DNA of 64,000 bases, from assembly GCA_027563935.2 (NCBI GenBank), contig CM050449.1:73436556-73500555 (forward strand), written 5' to 3'. This DNA comes from Costus lasius (Eukaryota; Streptophyta; Magnoliopsida; Zingiberales; Costaceae). The notes under the pieces were generated by a model. It saw only the letters and a list, made by a program, of their open reading frames with translations. It did no database searches and was not told where the DNA came from. Shown piece after piece: positions 55,500-64,000 of this stretch. Each line of letters starts with the position of its first letter. Positions within the stretch are counted from its first letter, which is position 1. The position numbers were made by a program, and so were the translations under genes.

Positions 55500-57757
55500 T
55501 GTTGGTGTATATGCCCTACAGACTAATGTATGGACGTGGTCAGGCATTGCTTGAATGTACTTTGATAGAATTAATGAAATTGATATAATCAATAAAGGCA
55601 TGGTCGTTATTATGCAGATTGCTTTACCTGCGTTGATGTATTGAATTGCATATATAATGTCCCAGGAGTTTGGATTGGATCCATTCTCACAAGCTATCCC
55701 CAGTCAAAGTACCTTAGCAGATATGGGACAGCTTTGGTACATGTGAGACTGGTGTATGGGCTGGTTAGGTGCAGGGCACAGTAACGCAGACATACAGGTG
55801 CATTGGATGCACTGGAGTGATCCACTGTGAGGATTGACTTGTCTAGTCAACGAGTCAATCTCACATGCAAGAGGTTTGCATTGATCCTTAGACTTGAGGT
55901 ATTCATGTCTAGATTTGATGATGGGTATGCTTTGATACAGTCTTACGTCTCTCCGTAATTGGGGGGCTAAAACGACTGTCATTGGGCATGTCATAAGTCA
56001 CGTAGAGACATGGATGACCAATAGTAGGATTTGCCCCTTCCTTCCGAGGAAGCATGATATCCACCTTGGGGCGCCCCACCTTATTGGTGCATGACAGGAG
56101 AGTGTGGCCACACTTGTTGAGTCATGACCAATGCATTGGATAATAAACTTGAGACTAATCCAATGGCAGGATATCAGTTTAGGCAAAGGGATCTGTAATG
56201 CAATGGGAATCCTCGTTGCTTGTTAGGAGTTATTGCCATAATGACTTAAGTCCTATGACATGGGTAGTAGTGATGTGTTGCTAGATACCCCTCACTACTT
56301 ATGATGTTTACATCATTGCCATCGTCATATGGATCCTACGGGGTCACACGCAATAGACTCTTGACGTTGCTTTAATCAGAAGCCTTTGGATCAAGTTATT
56401 GGATAACTTGGATCCATTTGGAAGATTTCATCAGCGCCAATGGGCCTGATGAGTTGGAAGAAAGTTATTGGAGCCAAACTTCATTTTTGGCAGGTTGACC
56501 CGAAATTGACCTAGATTGGTCACATTTGGATTAGGGTTGCATTGGATTGGATCCAATGGCTTAATCAACTCATGCCATGAAGTTTGGGCTAGCTCATTAT
56601 CCAATGAGGCCCAATAATTAGTTATCATGAAGAAGTATAAGCAAATAAGGGTATAATGGGGAAGAATTATACCCCATTGGCGCCAAGGGCATAATGGGGT
56701 GAAGTGGGCGCATGTTGCTTCATAAGGAAGCATTAGGCGCCTCCCCCTTTGCTCCTTGGATGGAATACTTGCCTCTAAGGCAAGTCTTGGGGCTGATATG
56801 GCTTGAGAACTTTTATGGGAAGTTCTTGGGCGCATATGGATAGTAGGGTGAGGAATATGGTAATGTCTTGGAGACTTACCTTACCTCAAACCCTAATTTC
56901 TCCCAAGAAACCACCCTAGCCGAATTCTTCATGGATGTTGCACCTAGCCCTTCTCCTTGGATGGAATGCATGCCTCTAAGGCATGTCTTGGGCTGATATG
57001 GCCATTGGGCAAATTAGGATAGGTTGAATGAGGTTTATGGTAAAGTCTTGGAGACTTTCCTTACCTCAAGACTCCTTTATCCTAGCCGCCCACTTGGCAT
57101 GATCCTAGCCATTGCCCTTGCCGCCTCTTGTCCTATTAATAGGACCCTTGCCGCCCCCTCTTGGTGGTTGGTTCGATTCCTTGGAGGTGTGAACAAACAT
57201 AGAGAGGTGTGAGCTAGGGCAAAGGGCGACAACATCAAGGTGGCGCAACCTTCCTCCTCTTTGTAGCCGCAAGCCTTCTTCTCCTTCTTCTCCTCTTGGC
57301 GCAAGGATTCTTTGAGCTTGGTGGCGTCTTCTTGCCACAAGCCCTCATCGTCCCTTGGCCATAGGCGCACCTTGGAGGTGGCGCAAGCAAAGAAGAAGAA
57401 GGAAGTACTTGGCGCATCATCTTCCTCCTCATCTCTTCTTGGCGCTTCTATCTTGGAGGTGGCGCAAGTTTTGAAGAGAGTGATAAGGCTTGATTCTCTT
57501 CCCGAGGCTAGCACCAAGCGTGGAAGGGAGCAACGATCAAGGAGTCGACGCGTGGATACTTGTAGAGGACGAACACTTGGGCGTCTTCAACTTGGCACCT
57601 TCATCCTAACAAGCAATAAAGGTACTAACCCTAACACATCCTTGTGTTCTCTCCCTCGCATGGATCCTTGGGACCGGAATGTGTTTCGGGTGTAATGCTT
57701 CTTCCGCTGCGTCCTGGGACTGCAAAAATTTTAAATTACACCCGGCATTCCCTAACA
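55500..57757 (+). mobile_element. 3' LTR of copia D
   Basis: This 2258-bp LTR is nearly identical to the 5' LTR. Differences include ACTTG/ACCTG at the start, TACCAGG/TCCCAGG, CACCGTG/CACTGTG, one extra T near 56812 and CCCGACA/CCCGGCA at the end. It is followed by the TSD GATGA and the remainder of the G1 LTR. Confidence 0.95.
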
Positions 57758-57762
57758 GATGA

Positions 57763-59203
57763 ATCCACAACATCAAGAGGATATCACACGTCAAATTTCA
57801 AGAGAATTGGAGTCACGAGCCAAAATACAGTAGGGCCGTAATCTATATTACGGTACCGTATTTTCGTACGCTGCCGTAATTTGAGGAGTTTTTCATCAGA
57901 AAGTTCCCTGAAAATTATGGCACTACCGTAATAAATTACACGGGCCGTAAGCTGGAGCAAATTCATACCAAAGACATTCACCGAAATTACGGCACTGCCG
58001 AAACCATTTTACGATGCCGTAATTTCCAGACGTTTTCGACCAGAGAGTTCAGCCAATTTTACGGCACTGCCGTAAACCATTTTATGGTGCCATAATTTCC
58101 ATAGATTTTGAATTAGAGAACGTGACCAATTTTACGGCAGTACCGTAACATATTATACTGCCGTGAAATTTGAGGAGAAGCTACGCTAGGAGGAGGAGAA
58201 GACGCCCCTGAAGTTTCAGAGCGAAAGGAGATCAATTGGAGTAGAAATCAAAGAAAAGGGAGGCGCCGACACTGTTCACAACAACTTCTACACAAATTAC
58301 GACTGTAATTTATATTACAGCCGTGGTGCATTTTCTTAAATCCTCTTTTCTCTTTGATTTTTGATCTTTTGAAACCATGGATTATTGTAACTCCTACACC
58401 ATACTAGCTTAAACTTTTATGGAACATGGGGAGTAATTACCTTTAATTTTTAATGACTAAATGATATTTTTTTTCACTATTTCGTCACGTATAATTTTAC
58501 CATGGTAATTTTACTCATGTGATAATTGCACTTTTGATTCTCCTCAGATTCATACTATTACTCATGTTTTAGAGTTTTCACAATAAGGACCGAAAGGTGA
58601 CTTGCTTGAGAACTTTGTACCCTAGAATTGCTTGTTAGGAAGTTTCTTTAAGAAATTATGCTAGTTCTCATTGTTCGATTTTAGTAGTCAAATTGCCATG
58701 ATAATAATATGAATTTTGGACTGAGTCGAGTTGTCAAACGTGGAGATCTTGTGCGAAAGCAAAGATCGGAAACGTTGGAGAACCGTGAGTAAAACTTGTG
58801 TTGAGACTCGGATGCACGAAAGTGATCCTTGAGTCCTTTGTTTGGTGGTTTACTTATTTTCAGCGTTGGGATAGATCTTGCGCAAAAGCGGTGATTGATC
58901 CCTGCATGATTGTCTGCATGAAAGTGAGATAATCTTTTTATGAAGTAAATTATGCCTTTACCATGATAAAATTAGACTGACGAATCTCTATTTACATCTA
59001 GTCATAGAATTTAAAGTGGATGAAACCCTAGTCCCAGTCTTCTCTCTCTAGTATTTCCGTTTTAGTCTTCTATTGCTCACTTGCATACTTTCGATTCACC
59101 TAGATAACAAGAAATCAATTATTCAATACTCAACAAACAAGGTCTCTATGGGTTCGATATCTATTTTATTACTTCGAGTATCCATGCACTTGCGGACACA
59201 ACA
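57763..59203 (+). mobile_element. G1 5' LTR, piece 2
   Basis: The Athila-type LTR resumes with ATCCACAACATCAAGAGG and ends CACTTGCGGACACAACA. It includes the dyad array (57830-58165) and four GCACGAAAGTGA-like motifs (58745-58930). With piece 1 it totals about 1635 bp, shorter than the 1886-bp solo LTR at 11764. Confidence 0.88.
57987..58148. repeat. Tandem dyad array in the G1 LTR
   Basis: TTACGG starts at 57987, 58059 and 58132, a period of 72-73 bp. A second dyad follows each after about 6 bp (for example TTACGGCACTGCCGTAA then TTTATGGTGCCATAA). More degenerate units lie upstream from 57830. Confidence 0.8.
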
Positions 59204-59334
59204 AGCTTGGTGACATAACAGTTTGTGGAGCTGTGTCAGGGAGTGACAAAGTCCCTGTACGCCAAACAACGAGTTTGGCCACGACACCAGAAATAAGTTT
59301 TTGTCTACCTACTTGTTGGGATACAACAAGTTTT
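59204..59334 (+). other. 131-bp spacer between the G1 LTR end and its primer site
   Basis: In element H the primer site follows the LTR within a few bases. In G1, ACAACAAG at the LTR end (about 59199-59206) is repeated just before the primer site (about 59324-59331), with about 125 bp between. The spacer contains further ACAACAAG/AACAACGAG-like words followed by TTGG. It has no gene. Confidence 0.7.
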
Positions 59335-59352
59335 TGGCGCTATTGCCGGGGA
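59335..59352 (+). other. Primer-binding site of G1 (tRNA-Asp type, variant)
   Basis: TGGCGCTATTGCCGGGGA differs from the family form TGGCGCCGTTGCCGGGGA at two positions. It starts the internal region, 143 bp before the gag start. Confidence 0.85.
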
Positions 59353-59494
59353 CCTTATTTATTTTTTGTTGATATTGAAGATATTGAAAGTATTGCTAGA
59401 CTAGGTTTTATTTATGTTCTATCATTTTATTCTTTTATGTTTACTTGAGTTATTCGATCCATCTACTTTAGTGTGGACAGAAAATTTAGATCTG

Positions 59495-60367
59495 ATGGCA
59501 GATCAGAGATCACTTAGGGACTATGCATCCCCTAAGCCACGCGAAATACACTTCAACATTGTCAAGCCAACCATTGAAGTAGATAATTTCGAGATTAATC
59601 CTGCCTTCTTGACAATGATCCAGCATAACCAATTTGGAGGAGCTCCAATTGAAGATCCCCATCAACATTTACATCTTTTTATTGAATATTGTGATACCAT
59701 TAAAATTTATGGAATTTCTGATGATGCACTAAAACTAAGATTGTTTCCTTTTTCTCTCAGAGACCGAGCGCGAATTTGGCTACATTCTCGACCTTCTGGT
59801 GTTTTCACTACATGGGAACAACTATCAAATGCTTTCCTGATGAAGTATTTCCCACCAAGCAAAACCATCCAATTGAGAAATCAGATCACAAGCTTTACAC
59901 AAAAGGATAGAGAATCATTCAGCAAGGCGTGGGAGCGATTCAATGATTTACAATGGAAGTGCCCTCACCATGGCCTTGAAAATTGGGTTTTAATTCATAC
60001 ATTTTATAACGGTCTACTTTATAATACCCGTCTAATTGTTGATGCTGCTGCAGGAGGAGCCCTCATGAATAAGACCATTGAAGATGCTTCTACCCTATTT
60101 GAAGAAATGGCCTTGAACCATAACCGATGGGATCCTGAAGAAGAACTGCTATATTGTCATCATCATGGTAAGAATGAAAGTGAGGAATGCCAACCCTTAA
60201 CTGAAGAGGTAAATTCTTTTAGTATAGAATCTTTGCTTGACAAGTTTATGGCTAATCAAAATCAATTCATGCAAAATCAAAACAAAGAAATTGAAGATCT
60301 TAAGAGAATGGTTAGTCAACTTGCCTTTCAAGTTGAATCCTTAACTACTCACAATAAAACCCTATAA
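59495..60367 (+). pseudogene. G1 gag (Athila type), ended by a nonsense codon
   Basis: I choose the Met at 59495 (MADQRSLRDYA), because the upstream frame is leader. The 290-residue frame has the capsid-like order NFEINPAFLTMIQ, FGGAPIEDPHQHL, LRLFPFSLRDRARIWLHS, TTWEQLSNAFLMKYFPPSKT, AWERFNDLQWKCPHHGL and VDAAAGGALMNKT, all typical of Athila gag. It ends at TAA (60365-60367) while the same frame continues with DQMPDGHCNAIITRSGK, so this is an in-frame stop in a longer gag-pol. Gag would assemble the particle. Confidence 0.88.
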
Positions 60368-60373
60368 GATCAA

Positions 60374-61246
60374 ATGCCTGATGGACACTGTAATGCAATC
60401 ATCACTAGAAGTGGAAAAAAATTAGAGGAACCAAAAGGGAGAGTTGAGAATAAAGAAAAAGGGCTTGATGATGAACATGACCATGAATTGGAGTTAGAAA
60501 AATCTTCTTTGTATGAGCCATCCCAAACTAGTTTACCACCTCACCAGGGTGATGAACCTAAAGGTGATGTGCCGTGTCAAGAAGATATTTCTAAACCTAA
60601 TTCTCCTATACCCTATAGCCCACCTATACCCTTTCCCCAAAGGTTAGTGCAGGAAAAATTAGACAAACAATTTGGGCAATTTTTAGATGTTTTGAAAAAG
60701 CTTTACATTAACATTCCATTTTCTAAAGCTTTATCTCAAATGCCCACATATGCTAAATTTTTAAAAGAAATATTGTCTAATAAGAGAAAGATAGAGGACT
60801 ATGGCACTGTGGCTTTAACTGAGGAATGTAGTGCTGTTATCCAAAACAAAGTGCCACCCAAACTGAAGGATCCAGGTAGTTTCTCTATCACTTGTTTTAT
60901 TGGTAGTATGGCTTTTGACCGAGCCTTATGTGATTTGGGTGCTAGTGTGAGCCTAATGCCATTGTCTATCTGCAGGAGATTGGACATGGAGGAACTCAAG
61001 CCAACTTCTATATCTTTGCAGCTCGCCGATCGCTCGGTGAAATACCCCGTGGGAATTCTTGAATATGTGCCTATACAAGTAGGTAAATATTTCATTCCAG
61101 GAGATTATGTAGTTCTTGAGATGGAAGAAGATGCAAAAATCCCCATCATACTTGGTAGACCGTTCTTAGCCACTGCAGGAGCGCTGATTGATGTAAAGAA
61201 CGGTAAGCTTTCACTTAACATTGGGGATGAAAGAATTGAGCCATGA
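60374..61246 (+). pseudogene. G1 protease region of pol
   Basis: It has the same frame as gag. ITRSGK near the start marks the Athila gag-pol linker. A Pro-rich stretch follows (about residues 70-95). The aspartic protease core is CDLGASVSLMPLS (catalytic Asp 187), with LQLADRSVKYPVGI and IILGRPFLATAGALIDV downstream. The frame is lost near 61240, where the normal polyprotein would continue into MKNPS, consistent with a one-base loss. The protease would cleave the polyprotein. Confidence 0.88.
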
Positions 61247-62334
61247 AAAACCCTTCAAATTCTAAATCTTGTTGTAGTATAAATGATATGGATGACATTG
61301 TCTATAATCTTAATGATTTATTTGAAGCCAATGAATGTGACACTGATTTAGACTTTGCTTTTGGAAAAACAAACCCTATGACCGATGAGCTATCAAATTG
61401 CAATGCTTGTGACAATGAAAAGAGTGAAGAAAGAAAGACTCAAAAAATAGAACTTAAGGCTTTACCTGACAACCTTCGTTATGAATTTCTGGGTCCTGAT
61501 TCTACTTACCCTGTTATTGTTGATGCACAGTTAGGGAAGAGAGAGACAAATTTGCTTCTCAAGGAATTAAGAATTCATAGAAAGGTAATTGGGTACTCAA
61601 TTGATGACTTGAAAGGAATTAACCCCTCTTTTTGTATGCACAGGATCTTGATGGAAGAGGAGCACAAGCCACATGCAGATTTCCAAAGAAGACTGAACCC
61701 CTCTATGAAAGAAGTTGTAAAGAAAGAGGTTCTGAAATTACTAGATGCAGGTATTATCTATCCTATATCTGATAGCAAATGGGTAAGTCCTGTACTTTGT
61801 GTTTCTAAGAAAGGAGGGATAACTGTAATGAAAAACAAAGATAATGAATTGATTCCTGTTAGAACTATTACTAGTTGGCGCATGTGCATAGACTATAGAA
61901 AACTGAATGCTACCATTAGGAAAGACCACTTCCCTTTACCTTTCATTGATCGGATGGTTGAAAGATTAGCAAACCATTCTCACTTTTGCCTTTTAGATGG
62001 ATATTCTGGTTTTTCCCAAATTCCTATAAATCCTGATGATCAAGATAAAACCACTTTCACATGCCCGTATGGAACTTTTGCATATAGGAGAATGCCATTT
62101 GGTTTATGTAATGCACCCGCTACATTTCAAAGATGCATGATGGCCATCTTTTCTAATTTCATTGAAAACTTTATGAATGTATTTTTGGATGATTTCTCCG
62201 TATATGGTTCCTCTTTTGATGTTTGTTTGGCTAATTTATCTCGGGTTTTACAGAGATGTGAAGAAACTAACCTTGTGCTTAATTGGGAAAAATGTCACTT
62301 CATGGTTAGGCAAGGGATAGTTTTGGGACACTAG
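61243..62334 (+). pseudogene. G1 reverse transcriptase region of pol
   Basis: The 363-residue frame begins MKNPSNSKSCC. It has the pre-RT linker (LKALPDNLRYEFLG, IGYSIDDLKGI) and RT motifs WRMCIDYRKLNATIRKDHFPLPFID, DGYSGFSQI, TTFTCPYGTFAYRRMPFGLCNAPATFQRCM (split here for length only) and VFLDDFSVYG (Asp 316 and 317). It closes at a TAG (62332-62334) after GIVLGH, where relatives have Lys, and the same frame continues downstream. RT copies the RNA genome into DNA. Confidence 0.9.
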
Positions 62335-62337
62335 ATT

Positions 62338-63173
62338 TCAGAGAGAGGGATTGAATTTGATAAGGCCAAAGTTGAAGTAGTAGAGAAATTGGAACCACCC
62401 ACCACAGTGAAGGAGGTCCGAAGCTTTCTAGGACATGCAAGATTCTACCAGCGATTCATCAAGGATTTCTCTAAGCTTGCTATACCTCTTACAAATTTAC
62501 TTTGTAAAGTTGTAAAATTTTCTTTTAATGAAGATTGTTTATCTGCTTTTCAGGAACTAAAGAAGGCTTTGGTTTCAGCACCTATCATTCAACCTCCAGA
62601 TTGGGATTTACCCTTTGAACTCATGTGTGATGCCAGCTATTATGCAGTTGGAGCAGTTCTAGGACAAAGGAAAGACAAAAAGCCTTATGTTATCCATTAT
62701 GCTAGTAGGACTTTGGATGAGACACAGAGGAATTACACTACTGCTGAGAAGGAACTTTTTGCTATAATATTTGCCTTTGATAAATTTAGATCATACTTAA
62801 TTAACTCCAAAGTGGTAGTGTACAGTGACCATGCAGCTGTTAGGTACTTAATGCAGAAAAAGGATACTAAACCACAATTACTCAGATGGATTTTACTTTT
62901 GTAAGAATTTGATTTGTAGACTGAAGACAAAAAGGGATCAGAAAACCTTGTTGCAGATCATCTTTCAAGGATAGCGGTAGATACTGAAAAGAATGATAAG
63001 ATCAATGATTCCTTCCCTGAAGAGTAGCTCTTAGCCATTGAACAACTCAGAGCCCCCTGGTATGCTGACATAGTGAATTATCTTGTAGCTAATATTTTTC
63101 CTCCTGATTTGAGCTACCAAAAAAGGAAGAAATTTTTTGCTTAGGTGAAACACTATTTTTGGGATGAGCCTTA
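62338..63173 (+). pseudogene. G1 RNase H and pre-integrase linker, truncated by an LTR
   Basis: The frame is the same as [22 protein letters not shown] and [20 protein letters not shown] form the RT connection. RNase H follows with [39 protein letters not shown] and [12 protein letters not shown]. Stops are TAA at 62902, TAG at 62917, TAG at 63025 and TAG at 63142. Between them ENLVADHLSRI and PWYADIVNYLV remain recognisable. It ends at HYFWDEPY, the usual lead-in to the integrase zinc finger, where the A-family LTR begins. Confidence 0.88.
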
Positions 63174-64000
63174 TGTTGGGGTATGCCCTTAAGGCTAATG
63201 TTTGAGGCCTTTGGGATTGTAACAGTATCATGTAATAAACTCTTATGTTTATAAAGGCATGGTTATTATTCAGGTTGTTACCTTGTCTGCAGTAATAAGT
63301 GTACTACTGAATAATGTCTCAAAGCTGTTCAGCTAGGCTGACAGGCTATATGTCCTTAGTCGAGATATCTTGGTGAATATGAGACAGCCTTGATATGATT
63401 GAGACTAATATGTGTTCTAATCTTATAGGATGCTTCGAGCATGGAATAAGATGTAGACTCATGGGTACATTGGATGTACTGGACAGACCCTACTAGGATA
63501 TTCATATTGCTTGTCACAATGTGAATAATCCTTGAATGCACTAAGTGGCACATGTCCTCTGACTTGAGATCACTTGAGTGACTAAATGATGATTGTCATT
63601 GTTTTGAGGTAGTTCAATATCATTTGAAACATAATGATCATAGACTATCTTGGATAATGATCATGAGTCAGGTTAGGGCACTAGTGATAGATATAGGATT
63701 GCCGTCTCCTTGTTCAAGGAGTGTGATGTTCTAAAGGGGCCCCCCTATATGAGATGATTGAGAAAGTGTATGGCCATACCCAGATGACTATGCTCGTCTG
63801 ATCTAATCATACTCATAGTATTGGAGTTACAAGCTTGACCCGCTTGTCCAATAAGAACATCCAGTGGCAAAGGACACATGCATGCCTTGTGAAGTTGATT
63901 CACACTTGTGCTGTGGTTTGGGAGTAGTCTTGGAAGACTCTTTCCTTTATATCGGGAGACAGTGATGTGTTGCTAGATACCCCTCACTGATCGTGATAAC
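63174..64000 (+). mobile_element. A-family copia LTR, first 827 bp, cut by the window end
   Basis: It starts TGTTGGGGTATGCCC and follows the A LTR with scattered differences up to GATCGTGATAAC at the window end. It contains GTATGGCCATAC (about 63767-63778). Only about half of the 1675-bp LTR is visible, so it may be a solo LTR or the 5' LTR of a full plus-strand element. The preceding five bases are CCTTA. Confidence 0.93.

Larger units (their letters stand above)
48549..57757 (+). mobile_element. Copia element D: young LTRs around a decayed interior
   Basis: The two LTRs (48549-50805, 2257 bp; 55500-57757, 2258 bp) differ at about nine bases and one 1-bp indel by eye. The TSD GATGA is perfect (48544-48548 and 57758-57762). 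The primer site, leader and polypurine tract are intact. The gag-pol region (52312-55460) is full of stops, frameshifts and deletions. The signals needed in cis are therefore preserved while the proteins are lost, as expected for a non-autonomous element moved by proteins from relatives. Confidence 0.95.
48355..63173 (+). mobile_element. Athila-type element G1 (Ty3/gypsy), broken by two insertions
   Basis: The 5' LTR begins TGATGACACCGAAATT at 48355 and ends CACAACA at 59203, with copia D (48549-57757) inside it. A 131-bp spacer, primer site, gag, protease, RT and RNase H follow. The coding region is cut at 63173 in the linker before integrase (HYFWDEPYV) by an A-family LTR. The integrase and 3' LTR lie outside the window or are lost. 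The five bases before the element are GTAAT (48350-48354). It is inserted in element Y. Confidence 0.9.

Noticed and set aside
59204..59334. The G1 spacer as a MITE with an 8-bp duplication ACAACAAG
   Set aside because: The ends show no terminal inverted repeats, and similar words occur inside, so degenerate local repetition is a better fit.

Overview
This window looks like a repeat-rich stretch of a large angiosperm nuclear genome. It is made almost entirely of LTR retrotransposons inserted into one another. I see no cellular protein gene, no rRNA or tRNA gene, no bacterial-type operon and no CRISPR array. The plant assignment rests on Ty3/gypsy elements of the Athila type (gag, protease, RT and RNase H motifs, and a tRNA-Asp-like primer site) and on plant-type Ty1/copia elements with the initiator-Met primer site TGGTATCAGAGC. 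I cannot name the species.

The nesting was read from 5-bp target-site duplications (TSDs) and from host reading frames that resume after each insertion. The oldest layer is a fragmented minus-strand copia element, E (pieces at 6646-6805, 35753-35858, 37582-40549, 42247-43679 and 44864-45253). E was invaded by X (minus-strand Athila-like deletion derivative, 6806-35752, TSD ATAGA), an Athila-type solo LTR (35859-37581, TSD GTTAT), an A-family solo LTR (40550-42246, TSD ATACT), an unclassified solo LTR Z (43680-44863, TSD GCCAT) and Y (minus-strand gypsy element, from 45254). X was invaded by a plus-strand Athila-type solo LTR (11764-13649, TSD AAAAA) and by copia B (14149-35159). B was invaded by the young copia A (23702-32801, LTRs of 1675 bp each). 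Y was invaded by the Athila element G1 (from 48355). G1 was invaded by copia D (48549-57757, TSD GATGA) and by another A-family LTR (from 63174). At the left edge a deleted Athila-type element H (705 to about 6612) carries an A-family solo LTR (2424-4099, TSD TGTTC) and lies next to the 3' part of a B-like LTR (1-704).

No element in the window is fully intact. A is the closest: one in-frame TAG interrupts an otherwise open gag-pol. D has nearly identical LTRs around a ruined interior, so it was probably mobilised in trans. X and H are internal-deletion derivatives. B contains a fold-back, with an inverted LTR plus pol end in place of its LTR/PBS junction.

The least expected signals are non-coding. 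(1) The leaders of copia A, B, D and E carry three hairpins at nearly constant spacing upstream of gag, with compensatory base changes between families. (2) The Athila-type LTRs carry a tandem array of roughly 72-bp units, each built from two palindromes of the TTACGG...CCGTAA type. (3) The A-family LTRs carry a hairpin whose stem sequence differs between copies while pairing is kept. (4) All three copia LTR families share a perfect 12-bp palindrome and a downstream hairpin, both with compensatory changes.
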